NCBI GenBank assembly: GCA_963727015.1
Contig: CAVSEV010000005.1
Coordinates: 868,001 to 932,000, forward strand
DNA from: DATFVJ01 sp963727015
GTDB lineage: Bacteria > Actinomycetota > Actinomycetes > Streptosporangiales > Streptosporangiaceae
DNA length: 64,000 bases
Direction of reading: 5' to 3'
This document shows, in pieces, positions 51,202 through 60,853 of this stretch. The notes below the pieces were generated by a model that searched no databases, was not told the DNA's origin, and was given only the letters and a program-made list of their open reading frames with translations. Every line of letters begins with the position of its first letter. Position 1 is the first letter of the stretch. The position numbers and the translations under genes are program-made.

Positions 51202-52821
51202 GTGAAGACCGACGTCGAGGAGCTGAGCCCGACCAGGGTGAAGCTGATTATCGAGGTTCCTTTCGACGAGCTTGGGCCGAGCCTTGACCGTGCGTACCGC
51301 GAGGTCGCCAAGCAGGTCCGGGTGCCAGGCTTCCGGCCGGGCCGGGTGCCGCCGCGCATCATCGATCAGCGCTTCGGCCGCGGTGCCGTGCTCGAGCAGG
51401 CGATGAACGAGGCGGTGCCGCAGCTCTACGGCAAGGCCCTGGAAGACAACGACGTATACGCGCTTGGCCAGCCGGAGCTTCAAATCACCGAACTCGACGA
51501 CGGCAACCAGCTTGCCTTCACCGCCGAGGTCGACGTGCGCCCCAAATTCGAGGTGCCCGATGTCGACGGGATGGCGGTGACCGTCGAAGACGCCGTGGTG
51601 ACCCCGGACGAGGTCGAGGAGTACCTGGGCGGGCTGCGCGAGAGGTTCGCCTCGCTGAAGACGGTGGAGCGTCCGGCCGAGGAGGGTGACTACGTCTCGA
51701 TCGACCTGTCTGCCTCGGTCGACGGCGAGGAGGTGGAGGACGCGCAGGCGAGCGGCCTGTCTTACCGGATCGGCGACGACACGCTGGTGGAGGGGCTCGA
51801 CGCGGCGCTCGCCGGGATGACCGCGGGCGAGTCTGCGACGTTCACCAGCGAGCTGAGCGGCGGCGACCACGCCGGCGAGCAGGCCGAGGTGATGGTCACC
51901 GCGCACAGCGTCAAGGTCAAGGAGCTTCCCGAGCTCGATGACGAGTTCGCGCAATCGGCGAGTGAGTTCGACACGATCGGTGAGCTGCGCGCGGGTACCC
52001 GCGCGCAATTGGAGCGGTTGAAGCGGCTGCAGCAGGCGGGCCAGGCACGCGACGGCGCGATCGAGGCGCTGCTCGCCAAGATCGACGTTCCGCTGCCTGA
52101 AGCCGTCGTCACCGAAGAGGTGGAGCGTCGCAACCGCTCCCTCGACGATCAGCTTGAGCGCATCGGCGCCGGCCGTGACGCCTACCTGGAATCTGTCGGC
52201 AAGTCCGCGGACGAGCTCGCCACCGAGATCGAGCGTGACGCCAGGCGTGCGATCAAGGCCAACTTCGTGCTCGACCAGTTCGCGCTGCAGGAAAAGCTCG
52301 GCGTGGAGGACGCGGAGCTGACCAGCTTCGTCGTGCAGCAGGCACAGCGGATGGGCGTGTCGCCCGACCAGCTCGCCACGCACCTGCGCGACACCGGCCA
52401 GATCGGGGCTGCCCTCGGCGACGTCCTGCGCGCCAAGGCGATTGATCTCATCGTGCGGCGCGCCGCGATCAAAGATGGTTCAGGAAACGAAGTCGACCTG
52501 GCGGTCCTTAGCGAGGATGCAGAAGCTGCGGAGGCCGAAGCCGAGGTTGCCGAAGCTGAGGATGCCGAAACTGAGGATGCCGTAGCGGGGGTTGGCGAAG
52601 CGGGGGTTGCCGAGGCTGAGTTTGCCGAAGCCGAGGTTGCCGGAACGGCGGACGCCGACGCCGCCGCCGCCGCGGCCGCGGCTGAGCGGGCCGCGGCTGA
52701 GCCGGCCGCGGCTGAGCGGGCCGCGGCTGAGCCGCGGCTGGCCGAAACTGAGCCGGACCACGCTGACCCGGCAGGCTCACGCGGCGCAGCCGACGCGGAC
52801 GATGCTGGCGCACGGTCGTAA
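51202..52821 (+). CDS. tig: trigger factor
   Basis: 539 residues. Ribosome-binding N-terminal domain with the signature GFRPGRVPPRIIDQRFG (residues 46-62), the FKBP-like PPIase domain (about 150-240: GDYVSIDLSASVDGEEVEDAQ, DTLVEGLDAALAGM), and the C-terminal chaperone arms. After about residue 430 there is a tail of about 105 residues rich in Ala and Glu with internal repeats. It binds nascent chains at the ribosome tunnel. GTG 51202 follows GGAG. It begins the conserved tig-clpP1-clpP2-clpX block. Confidence 0.95.
   Translation: MKTDVEELSPTRVKLIIEVPFDELGPSLDRAYREVAKQVRVPGFRPGRVPPRIIDQRFGRGAVLEQAMNEAVPQLYGKALEDNDVYALGQPELQITELDDGNQLAFTAEVDVRPKFEVPDVDGMAVTVEDAVVTPDEVEEYLGGLRERFASLKTVERPAEEGDYVSIDLSASVDGEEVEDAQASGLSYRIGDDTLVEGLDAALAGMTAGESATFTSELSGGDHAGEQAEVMVTAHSVKVKELPELDDEFAQSASEFDTIGELRAGTRAQLERLKRLQQAGQARDGAIEALLAKIDVPLPEAVVTEEVERRNRSLDDQLERIGAGRDAYLESVGKSADELATEIERDARRAIKANFVLDQFALQEKLGVEDAELTSFVVQQAQRMGVSPDQLATHLRDTGQIGAALGDVLRAKAIDLIVRRAAIKDGSGNEVDLAVLSEDAEAAEAEAEVAEAEDAETEDAVAGVGEAGVAEAEFAEAEVAGTADADAAAAAAAAERAAAEPAAAERAAAEPRLAETEPDHADPAGSRGAADADDAGARS
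52520..52745 (+). repeat. tandem repeats in the tig 3' end
   Basis: Units such as GAAGCCGAGGTTGCC and GCGGCTGAGCGGGCC recur and encode EAEVA, AERAA and AEPAA. Length and sequence of this acidic tail are expected to vary between strains. Confidence 0.75.
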
Positions 52822-52981
52822 CCGGCCCATCGCCGGCCGCCGCGCGAGCATCTGCTGACCAGATCTGCTGAGCCGACAGCGAACAGCGACTATCTGCGGA
52901 CGCGGCGAAGCCTGGGCCGCGTTAAGGTCACAGTCAACGAGACCAAAACGGCCTACCGCCCACGACAGAACAGGTGAGCTA

Positions 52982-53620
52982 GTGACCACGCCTGCGGATT
53001 TCGACCAGCCATCGCGGATTCTGGCGCGGGTTGCGGAGGCTCCGCCCATGCCGCTGCCCGAGCAGGTATTCCAGCGGCTGCTGCGGCACCGCATCGTCTT
53101 CCTTGGCCAGCAGGTCGACGACGAGATCGCCAACCGCATCTGCGGCGAACTGCTGCTGCTCGCTGCCGAGAACGCCGACCGCGACATCACCCTCTATATC
53201 AACTCGCCAGGCGGCTCGGTGAGCGCCGGCATGGCGATCTACGACCTCATGCAGTATGTGCCGAACGACATCCAGACCGTCGCCATGGGCCTGGCCGCAT
53301 CGATGGGGCAGTTCCTGCTCTGCGCGGGGACGCCGGGCAAGCGCTACGCGCTGCCGCACGCGCGGATCATGATGCACCAGCCGTCCGGCGGCATCGGCGG
53401 CACCGCGTCGGACATCAAGATCCAGGCGGAGCAGATGCTGTACGTGAAGCAGACGCTCGCCGAGCGGATCGCCTTCCACACCGGCCAGCCTGCCGAGCAG
53501 ATCGAGGCCGACTCCGACCGGGACCGCTGGTTCACGGCCGAGGAGGCGAAGGATTACGGCCTCGTCGACCACGTGGTCCGCAGCGCCACGCAGGTACCTT
53601 CTGAGGGGCCGGTCTCATGA
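52982..53620 (+). CDS. clpP1: ATP-dependent Clp protease proteolytic subunit 1
   Basis: 212 residues from GTG 52982. Catalytic Ser in MGLAASMGQFLL, His in MMHQPSGG and Asp in the later strand region; RDITLYINSPGGSVSAGMAIYD is the oxyanion segment. With ClpP2 it forms the mixed tetradecamer used with ClpX/ClpC. The stop overlaps the clpP2 ATG by four bases. The region upstream (CAGCGAACAGCGA...) could carry ClgR-type control, but no consensus is certain. Confidence 0.95.
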   Translation: MTTPADFDQPSRILARVAEAPPMPLPEQVFQRLLRHRIVFLGQQVDDEIANRICGELLLLAAENADRDITLYINSPGGSVSAGMAIYDLMQYVPNDIQTVAMGLAASMGQFLLCAGTPGKRYALPHARIMMHQPSGGIGGTASDIKIQAEQMLYVKQTLAERIAFHTGQPAEQIEADSDRDRWFTAEEAKDYGLVDHVVRSATQVPSEGPVS

Positions 53621-54312
53621 CCCGCGCCAGCGAAACTCACGCACGAACAGCGGAGGCATCCCACGTGAGCGCCCAATTCCGGCCAGCCCTGCCACAGGAC
53701 CGCTACGTCCTGCCGTCGTTCGTGGAGCGGACGACGTACGGCGTCAAGGAGATGAACCCGTACAACAAGCTCTTCGAGGAACGGATCATCTTTCTCGGCG
53801 TCCAGATCGACGACGCCTCGGCGAATGACGTGATGGCCCAGTTGCTGACGCTTGAGTCGATCGACCCGGACCGCGACATCACGATGTACATCAACTCGCC
53901 CGGCGGTTCCTTCACCTCCATGACCGCGATCTACGACACGATGGAATACGTGCGCCCGGAGATTGCGACTGTCTGCCTCGGCCAGGCGGCGTCCGCCGCG
54001 GCGGTGCTGCTCGCCGCGGGCTCACCAGGCAAGCGGATGGCGCTGCCGAACTCGCGCATTCTGATTCACCAGCCCGCCACCGAGGGCGGCTACGGCCAGT
54101 CGAGCGACCTCGAGATCCAGGCGAGGGAGATCATGCGGGTCCGTGCCGCGCTCGAGCGGATCCTCGCCCTGCACACAGGCAAGACCGAGGAGCAGGTGCG
54201 CAAGGACATCGAGCGTGACAAGATCCTGACAGCGGAAGAGGCGAAAGAATACGGTCTGGTGGATGAGGTTCTGTCCAACCGGAAGGCCGGGGCCGAGGTA
54301 GTGTCATCCTAA
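53617..54312 (+). CDS. clpP2: ATP-dependent Clp protease proteolytic subunit 2
   Basis: 231 residues. Ser in LGQAASAAAVLLAAG, His in ILIHQPATEGGYGQ, NSPGGSFTSMTAIYDTMEYV as oxyanion region. The N-terminal 30 residues (before YVLPSFVERTTYG) are probably a propeptide. The ATG at 53617 overlaps clpP1; a later start near 53665 is possible. It is the second partner of the heteromeric ClpP core. Confidence 0.95.
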   Translation: MTRASETHARTAEASHVSAQFRPALPQDRYVLPSFVERTTYGVKEMNPYNKLFEERIIFLGVQIDDASANDVMAQLLTLESIDPDRDITMYINSPGGSFTSMTAIYDTMEYVRPEIATVCLGQAASAAAVLLAAGSPGKRMALPNSRILIHQPATEGGYGQSSDLEIQAREIMRVRAALERILALHTGKTEEQVRKDIERDKILTAEEAKEYGLVDEVLSNRKAGAEVVSS

Positions 54313-54447
54313 CTGGGAGGATCCACCCGTCCCGGGCGTCGCGACAGGGCACAGCACGCCCGTAAGGCGGTAGCGTCAGTGTTAGGCAAGGCGGTGGGTG
54401 GCACCAACCGCACTGTCACAGGCGGCCCCACGCAAAGGAGTAGCTGA

Positions 54448-55731
54448 GTGGCACGCATCGGCGATGGTGGTGACCTGCTGAAGTGCTCGTTCTGTGGAAA
54501 GAGCCAGAAGCAGGTCAAAAAGCTCATTGCCGGGCCCGGCGTGTACATCTGCGATGAATGCATCGACCTGTGCAACGAGATCATCGAAGAGGAACTCGCC
54601 GAACCGTCCGAGCTGAAGTGGGACAACCTGCCGAAGCCGCGCGAGATCTACGAATTCCTCGACGGCTACGTGATCGGCCAGGAGAAGGCCAAGAAGGCGC
54701 TTTCAGTCGCGGTGTACAACCACTACAAGCGGGTCCACTCCGGCGGTGGCGGCGATCGGACCCGCGAGGACGCGGTCGAGCTTGCCAAGTCCAACATCTT
54801 GCTGCTCGGCCCGACCGGATCGGGCAAGACCTTGCTTGCCCAGACCCTCGCCAAGCTGCTCAACGTGCCGTTCGCCATCGCAGACGCGACCGCGCTGACC
54901 GAAGCGGGCTACGTCGGCGAGGACGTCGAGAACATCCTGCTCAAGCTGATCCAGGCGGCCGACTACGACGTGAAGAAGGCCGAGACGGGGATCATCTACA
55001 TCGACGAGGTCGACAAGATCGCCCGCAAGAGCGAGAACCCGTCGATCACCCGCGACGTCTCGGGCGAGGGCGTGCAGCAGGCGCTGCTGAAGATCCTCGA
55101 GGGTACGACGGCGTCGGTGCCGCCGCAGGGCGGGCGTAAGCACCCGCACCAGGAGTTCATCCAGATCGATACGACCAACGTGCTGTTCATCTGCGGTGGG
55201 GCGTTCGCTGGCCTGGAGAAGATCATCGAGCAGCGGATCGGCCGCCGGGGGATGGGCTTCAACGCGGTGCTCCGCTCGAAGGAGGACCGGGTCTCACCCG
55301 ACGCCTTTGCCGATGTCATGCCAGAGGACCTGCTCAAGTTCGGCATGATTCCTGAGTTCGTCGGCAGGCTGCCGGTGATCACCAGCGTGCACAATCTGGA
55401 CCGCGAAGCCCTGATCCTGATCCTGACCGAGCCGCGCAACGCGCTCGTCAGGCAGTACCACAGGCTCTTCGAGCTCGACAACGTGGATCTGGAATTCACC
55501 GAGGACGCGCTCGAAGCCATCGCCGACCAGGCGATCCTTCGTGGCACCGGGGCGCGCGGGCTCCGCGCGATCATGGAAGAAGTGCTCCTGTCGGTGATGT
55601 ACGAGGTGCCGAGCCGTGAGGACGTCGAACGGGTCGTGATCACTGGCGCGGCCGTTCTGGAGCATGTCAACCCGACCCTTGTGCCGCGCGAACTACCGGC
55701 CAAGCGGACCCCGCGCGAGAAGTCGGCCTGA
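54448..55731 (+). CDS. clpX: ATP-dependent Clp protease ATPase subunit ClpX
   Basis: 427 residues from GTG 54448 with AAAGGAG upstream. N-terminal zinc finger CSFCGKSQ...CDEC, Walker A LLGPTGSGKT, Walker B IIYIDEVDKIA, pore-1 loop (TEAGYVGEDVEN), sensor and box VII, RKDGVS-like KEDRVSPDAFADV, and the ClpP-docking region. It unfolds tagged proteins and feeds ClpP1P2. The 135-base gap to clpP2 could hold its own promoter. Confidence 0.96.
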   Translation: MARIGDGGDLLKCSFCGKSQKQVKKLIAGPGVYICDECIDLCNEIIEEELAEPSELKWDNLPKPREIYEFLDGYVIGQEKAKKALSVAVYNHYKRVHSGGGGDRTREDAVELAKSNILLLGPTGSGKTLLAQTLAKLLNVPFAIADATALTEAGYVGEDVENILLKLIQAADYDVKKAETGIIYIDEVDKIARKSENPSITRDVSGEGVQQALLKILEGTTASVPPQGGRKHPHQEFIQIDTTNVLFICGGAFAGLEKIIEQRIGRRGMGFNAVLRSKEDRVSPDAFADVMPEDLLKFGMIPEFVGRLPVITSVHNLDREALILILTEPRNALVRQYHRLFELDNVDLEFTEDALEAIADQAILRGTGARGLRAIMEEVLLSVMYEVPSREDVERVVITGAAVLEHVNPTLVPRELPAKRTPREKSA

Positions 55732-56217
55732 CGCGCGCGACCCCCTGGGGCATGCCCCGTGGATCTTTGGCGGCGCGGCAGTGCCGCCCACGACCCCTGA
55801 CGGGCGGCCGGTGCCCTAATGGATTCGCGCCCCGGTGCGTCCCACGGAACCTGAAGCCGCACAGGGCACGTCCACCGCCTACCGTCACTGGGACTCGACG
55901 TGGCGCGCGCCGACCGGCCAGTCCGGCTGGTCCAGGCCGGACCCATGGGTTATCGGTGAGGTCCGCCGCGTCCTCGCGCCTCGCGGCCTCTGCCTCGCGG
56001 CCTCTGCCTCGCGGCCTCTACCCAGACCACGATGCCGTCCACCCGCAACAGCGGTTACGGCCGCGGCGTGGAGATCAGCCCTGGTACCTACCGCCAGCCG
56101 GATGCCACTGACGACAAGATCCACCCGCACTTCCACTGCGACGGTCGCCAATACAGTCCTACAGACCACTAGCGGCCCTCAAACCTGGCCCGTTGCGGAC
56201 CACTAGACTCGGCTGAC
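55732..56217. other. gap between clpX and valS with a MITE-like end
   Basis: GGGGCATGCCCCGTGGATCT and TTGGCGGCGCGG (55747-55778) match the left end of the 7.7-kb MITE, but no matching right end is seen within 400 bases, so this is a solo end. CTCGCGGCCT repeats at 55975-56025 (CTCGCGGCCTCTGCCTCGCGGCC). No gene is supported. Confidence 0.5.
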
Positions 56218-58848
56218 GTGAACGGATCTCGGGAGTTCCCCTCGCAGTATTCACCCGCCGACGTGGAGCCGCGCTGGTACGAGCGCTGGGTACAGGCCGG
56301 TCTTTTCACCCCCGATCCGGCACGCCAGGGGCCAAGGTTCTCGATCGTGATCCCGCCGCCGAACGTCACCGGTTCGCTGCACATGGGTCACGCGCTCGAC
56401 CACACGTTGCAGGACTCACTGGTGCGCAGGCGCCGCATGCAGGGCTACCCCACGCTGTGGCTGCCCGGCATGGATCATGCGGGAATCGCGACCCAGAACG
56501 TGGTTGAGCGCGAACTGGCCAAGGAGGGACTAAGCCGTCACGACCTCGGCCGCGAGGGTTTCGTCGAGCGGGTCTGGCGGTGGAAGGCGGAGTCAGGCGG
56601 CAAGATCCTCGGCCAGATGCGCAGGCTGGGCGATAGCGTCGACTGGACGCGCGAGCGGTTCACCATGGACGAGGGCCTGTCCGCCGCGGTGCACACGATC
56701 TTCAAGCAACTCTTCGACGACGGGCTCATCTACCGCGCAGAACGCATTACCAACTGGTGCCCGCGCTGCCTGACCGCGCTGTCCGACATCGAGGTCGAGC
56801 ACAGCGAGGACGAGGGCGAACTGGTCTCGATCCGGTATGGCGACGGTGCTGACACCATCGTGGTGGCGACCACGCGTGCCGAGACCATGCTCGGCGACAC
56901 GGCGGTCGCCGTGCACCCAGACGACCCACGCTACGCGCGGCTTATCGGCCGCAGCGTAGTGCTGCCGCTGACCGGGCGCCGGATCCCGGTGCTGGCCGAT
57001 CCGCATGTAGACCCCGAATTCGGCACCGGAGCGGTTAAGGTCACTCCGGCGCACGACCCGGACGACTTCGAGATCGGGCGCCGCCATAACCTGCCCAGCC
57101 TCAGCGTCCTGGACGAGCGGGGCGTCATCACCGCCCATGGCCCGTTCTCCGGCCTCGACAGGTTCGAGGCGCGGCCCGCTGTCGTCGCCGCGCTACGCGA
57201 AGAGGGGCGCATCGTCTCCGAGGTCCGGCCGTACCTGCACGCGGTCGGGCACTGCCAGCGGTGCGGGACCACGGTAGAGCCCCGGCTGTCGATGCAGTGG
57301 TTCGTCAAGGTCGGCCCGCTCGCCAAGGCAGCGGGCGACGCGGTACGTGACGGGCGGGTGCGGATCAGCCCGAATGAGCTCGCGGCCAGGTATTTCGACT
57401 GGGTGGACGACATGCACGACTGGTGCATCAGCCGCCAGCTGTGGTGGGGTCACCGGATCCCGGTCTGGTACGGGCCGGGCGGCGAGGTGATCTGTCCGGG
57501 ACCAGGCGAGCGCCTTCCGGCTGGTGAGGGCTGGCACCAGGACCCCGATGTGCTCGACACCTGGTTCTCTTCTGCGCTCTGGCCGTTCTCGACGCTCGGC
57601 TGGCCTGAGGACACGCCCGACCTGCGCGCGTTCTATCCGACCAGCGTGCTGGTGACCGGATACGACATCTTGTTCTTCTGGGTCGCCCGGATGATGATGT
57701 TCGGGCTGTACGCGATGCGCGACCAGGACCCGGTGGACGCCGTGCCGTTCCGCGTCGTAGCGCTGCACGGCCTGGTGCGCGACGCCCACGGCAAGAAGAT
57801 GTCCAAGTCCGCGGGCAACGTGGTGGATCCACTCGACTGGATCGACCGCTATGGCGCGGACGCTACCCGGTTCACTCTCGCCCGCGGCGCGAACCCGGGC
57901 AGTGACGTGTCCGTCAGCGAGGAGTGGGTGGCGGGCTCGCGGAACTTCTGCAACAAGCTCTGGAACGCCGTCAGGTTCGCACTGCGCAGCGGCGCTGCAG
58001 CGGTGTCCGGCCTGCCGCCCGTGTCCGAGCTTTCCGTCGCCGACCGGTGGATCCTGTCCAGGCTCGCCACGGTCGCCGCTGACGTCGATGGAGCCATGGA
58101 GGAATTCGAGTTCGGCCGTGCCTGCGAGTCGTTGTACCACTTCGCCTGGCACGAGGTCTGCGACTGGTATCTGGAGCTTGCCAAGACGCCGCTTAACTCG
58201 GGCGCGGCTGCCGCCGCCGCGACCACGCGCGCCGTGCTCGGCTACGTGCTCGACCGGTTGCTGCGCCTGCTGCACCCGGTGATGCCGTTCATCACAGAGG
58301 AGTTGTGGACCGCCCTGACCGGTGGAAACACGATCGTCACGGCGGATTGGCCAGCAAACGGCGTGGCGGGCGGGCCCGCGCCCGACCCCGCCGCGGAGGC
58401 GGAGATCGGCGCGTTGATGCGCCTGGTCACCGAGGTCCGCAGGTTCCGGTCCGACCAGGGACTGCGGCCGGGGCAGGACGTCGCCGCCGCGCTCGACGGC
58501 ATCGAGCGCACGCCGCTCGCCGGGCACGAGCAGCACATCCGCGCGCTGCTGCGCCTGACCCCGCCGCCGCCCGGTTTCGCCGAGGCCGCGTCGCTGTCTG
58601 TGGAAGGGGTGACGGTCCGGCTCGACCTCGCGGGCGCGATCGACGTCGCCGCCGAGCGCAGGCGGCTGGAGAAGGACCTCGCCGCCGCTCGCAGGGAACA
58701 GGAGCAGACCGGCAGGAAGCTCGCCAACGCCGCGTTCACTGCGAAGGCGCCGCCGGCCGTCGTGGCGGCCACCCGCGACCGGCTCGCCGCGGCAGCGGCC
58801 GAGATCGCCCGCATCGAGGCCGCACTGGGGTCCTTGCCCACGGCGTGA
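56218..58848 (+). CDS. valS: valyl-tRNA synthetase
   Basis: 876 residues from GTG 56218. Class I motifs: PPPNVTGSLHMGHA (HIGH type) near residue 45 and KKMSKSAGNVVDP near 520; the editing domain (about 190-330) contains VVATTRAETMLGDTAVAVHP, the anticodon domain and the C-terminal coiled coil (ERRRLEKDLAAARREQEQTGRKL). It charges tRNA-Val and edits threonine. Frame intact over 2.6 kb. Its end is overlapped by the antisense tail of the FolC-like frame. Confidence 0.96.
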   Translation: MNGSREFPSQYSPADVEPRWYERWVQAGLFTPDPARQGPRFSIVIPPPNVTGSLHMGHALDHTLQDSLVRRRRMQGYPTLWLPGMDHAGIATQNVVERELAKEGLSRHDLGREGFVERVWRWKAESGGKILGQMRRLGDSVDWTRERFTMDEGLSAAVHTIFKQLFDDGLIYRAERITNWCPRCLTALSDIEVEHSEDEGELVSIRYGDGADTIVVATTRAETMLGDTAVAVHPDDPRYARLIGRSVVLPLTGRRIPVLADPHVDPEFGTGAVKVTPAHDPDDFEIGRRHNLPSLSVLDERGVITAHGPFSGLDRFEARPAVVAALREEGRIVSEVRPYLHAVGHCQRCGTTVEPRLSMQWFVKVGPLAKAAGDAVRDGRVRISPNELAARYFDWVDDMHDWCISRQLWWGHRIPVWYGPGGEVICPGPGERLPAGEGWHQDPDVLDTWFSSALWPFSTLGWPEDTPDLRAFYPTSVLVTGYDILFFWVARMMMFGLYAMRDQDPVDAVPFRVVALHGLVRDAHGKKMSKSAGNVVDPLDWIDRYGADATRFTLARGANPGSDVSVSEEWVAGSRNFCNKLWNAVRFALRSGAAAVSGLPPVSELSVADRWILSRLATVAADVDGAMEEFEFGRACESLYHFAWHEVCDWYLELAKTPLNSGAAAAAATTRAVLGYVLDRLLRLLHPVMPFITEELWTALTGGNTIVTADWPANGVAGGPAPDPAAEAEIGALMRLVTEVRRFRSDQGLRPGQDVAAALDGIERTPLAGHEQHIRALLRLTPPPPGFAEAASLSVEGVTVRLDLAGAIDVAAERRRLEKDLAAARREQEQTGRKLANAAFTAKAPPAVVAATRDRLAAAAAEIARIEAALGSLPTA

Positions 58849-60652
58849 CGCGCGCGGGCCCGCGCCTACCGCGTACCGTCCGGTCCCGCCGTAGGCACGG
58901 ACCCGGCTTCTGCGCCCGCCGTGACGAGCCCCGGTTTCTGTGCGCGGCCTGACGCGTCCCGGTTGGTGCGCGCGGCGTGACGCCGTGCCACCGGGTTTTG
59001 CGCGCGGCGTGACGCCGTGCCACCGGTTTTGCGCGCGGCGTGACGCCATGCCCCCGTTTGCGCGCGCGGCGTGACGCCACCACCTCCATGATCCGCAACT
59101 GTGTTAATCCGCCCGCAAATAGCGCAGGTAAGTTAACACGATCGGGGATCATGAACGACGATGACCCGGAGCCGACGGCGCTGGCGTCACACTCCGTCAC
59201 CTTGTCGGCACAGTCAGATAAGCAGACGAACAACCGCTCGGTGTCGGCGTCCACGAGGTCCAGGACGCGGCCGGTGAAATACACCGTGCCGAGCGCGAGG
59301 ACCCTATGACCGAGGCCAGCCACAAGATCGCGGGTCAGGTCCGCCGCGTCGATGACTGTCCAGCCGGCCGGCAGTGGATGCGTGAACCGCAGGCGCTCGT
59401 CCGGCAGCCGCACGAACGTCACAGGCAGCCCGGCGAGTTCACCGATCGCTCCAGGTACGTCCTTGTGATCCGGCAGGCATAGCAGTACATGATCGATCCC
59501 GGGCCACCAGCGGGATGCGACCGCAAGGGCCGCAGTTATTCCGGCTCGGTTGATCGCCGAGTCGACAATAAGCTCGGTGGCTGATCCAGGCAGCTGGTGC
59601 CGTGATAGGCGGCCAGGCAGCCGGAGCGAGCCAAGGACCGCGGCGAGCTCGGCGCGTGCCGGTCGCGGGCGGCCAAGCACCTCCAGGAGCCGCGCCGCGG
59701 CGGCGCAGCCGAGTACGGCATTGCGCGCGCTAAGGCCGGCCGGAAGCAGCGCCGGCGTTATTCCCGTGCTGCCAGGATCCACCACCTCGACCCGCACCCG
59801 CCCGGCGGACCGCCTCCTGACCGTCTCCGCGATCTCCCGCGCCACGTCGTCGGCCTGGGGGAGCGTCAGCACAGCACGAGTCGACGGAGCCACGATCCCA
59901 GCCTTCTCCCGCGCTATCTCCGCCGGTGTGTCGCCCAGCACGCCCACATGCTCGGCGAAGATGGGCGTCAGCGCGGCGATGGTCGGCGTGAAGAGACTGA
60001 TCTCGTCGGAGATTCCGCCCATGCCCGCCTCGAGGACGGTCACGTCGGCGGCCACGTCCCGCGCGTGCAGCATCCCGGCGAGCGTGAACAGGCCAGTCGG
60101 CGCGAGATATCCGTCGGTTGCCCCGCGGCCGGCCGCGCCGTGGCCGGTTCCGGCGTGGCCGGTTCCGGCGTGGCCGGTTCCGGCGTGGCCGGTTCCGGCG
60201 TGGCCGGTTCCGGCGTGGCCGGTTCCGGCGTGGCCGGTTCCGGCGTGGCCGGTTCCGCCGCGCTCGGTTCCGCCGCGGTCGGCTCCGCCGTGGTCGGTTC
60301 CGCCGCGGTCGGCTCCTGGAGCACCGGCGCCGAGTGCCGCGCGCAACCGGTCCGCGAGTTCGAGCAGCCCCGCTGGCGAGATCGCTTGGCCGTCGACGCG
60401 TATGCGTTCCTCGGCGCTCCGGTACCCCGGGCTCGTCACTGTCACCACCCGGCACCCCGCTGCTGCCAGGAAAGCGGACGCGCAAATGGCCGTCGTGCCC
60501 TTGCCCTTGGAGCCAACCACGCTCAGCACGGGCCTGGCCTGCTCGTCGAGGAGGCCGAGCGTAGCGGCGAGGCTCCGCGCCCGCGGCAAGCTACGCCGCT
60601 CACCCGGCCGGCGCGCATGCCATTCGGAGAGGAAGAAGCTGTCTGGCGTCAT
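58736..60652 (-). CDS. FolC-like Mur-ligase family protein with repeat insertions and a tail
   Basis: From ATG 60652 (MTPDSFFLSEW...). Mur-ligase features: P-loop VVGSKGKGTTAI, LEAGMGGISDE, the HVGVLGDTPAEIAREKAGIV block with the carbamylated Lys region, then the C-terminal ELIVDSAINRAGITAAL with the DxAxN motif. These are the FolC folds for dihydrofolate/folylpolyglutamate synthesis, but SAINR differs from the usual DgAHN. Two oddities: an insert with seven GTGHA repeats after about residue 125, and no stop until 58736, so about 150 residues of Arg-rich repeat follow the normal end (near 59220) and overlap valS. It is divergent from folC and probably its paralogue. Confidence 0.7.
   Translation of the reverse strand: MTPDSFFLSEWHARRPGERRSLPRARSLAATLGLLDEQARPVLSVVGSKGKGTTAICASAFLAAAGCRVVTVTSPGYRSAEERIRVDGQAISPAGLLELADRLRAALGAGAPGADRGGTDHGGADRGGTERGGTGHAGTGHAGTGHAGTGHAGTGHAGTGHAGTGHAGTGHGAAGRGATDGYLAPTGLFTLAGMLHARDVAADVTVLEAGMGGISDEISLFTPTIAALTPIFAEHVGVLGDTPAEIAREKAGIVAPSTRAVLTLPQADDVAREIAETVRRRSAGRVRVEVVDPGSTGITPALLPAGLSARNAVLGCAAAARLLEVLGRPRPARAELAAVLGSLRLPGRLSRHQLPGSATELIVDSAINRAGITAALAVASRWWPGIDHVLLCLPDHKDVPGAIGELAGLPVTFVRLPDERLRFTHPLPAGWTVIDAADLTRDLVAGLGHRVLALGTVYFTGRVLDLVDADTERLFVCLSDCADKVTECDASAVGSGSSSFMIPDRVNLPALFAGGLTQLRIMEVVASRRARKRGHGVTPRAKPVARRHAARKTRWHGVTPRAPTGTRQAAHRNRGSSRRAQKPGPCLRRDRTVRGRRGPARVTPWARTPVRPRCGRSRPLPRRAGRGWPPRRPAAPSQ
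58965..59076 (-). repeat. about 33-bp tandem repeats in the tail of the FolC-like frame
   Basis: GCGCGCGGCGTGACGCC recurs four times between 58970 and 59076, separated by GTGCCACCGGTTTT-like spacers (period about 33-38). On the minus strand it codes GVTPRA repeats. It lies just after the valS stop. Confidence 0.75.
59087..59153. repeat. 67-bp imperfect palindrome
   Basis: CATGATCC-N6-GTGTTAA (59087-59107) is mirrored by TTAACAC-N6-GGATCATG (59133-59153). The centre is AT-richer than its surroundings. It could be a REP-like element, an operator or a terminator; it lies near where the FolC-like protein should end. Confidence 0.55.
60130..60255 (-). repeat. 15-bp tandem repeats inside the FolC-like gene
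   Basis: About eight copies of CGGCGTGGCCGGTTC encode GTGHA on the minus strand, followed by five degenerate copies (GCCGCGGTCGGCTCC type) to about 60315. The period of 15 keeps the frame. Confidence 0.9.
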
Positions 60653-60853
60653 CACACCCCGCAAGCTGGATCCCGTCGAGCAGGCAAAGCCAGCCAAGCG
60701 TATCTGCCGCGTCACGTGCTGCCCCGGGAAGCATGGGAGCATGGCAGCCCCGAGTAGGCTTCGCACGTGACCGACTCCGCCCACCGAGCCCCCACCAGGT
60801 CCGGCGCCCCCAGGTCCGGCGCCCCCGGTCCGCGCCCATAGGTACACGGTGCG

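Noticed and set aside
52860..52980. ClgR box before clpP1
   Set aside because: GCGAAC-type words occur, but the full consensus and spacing could not be matched with confidence.
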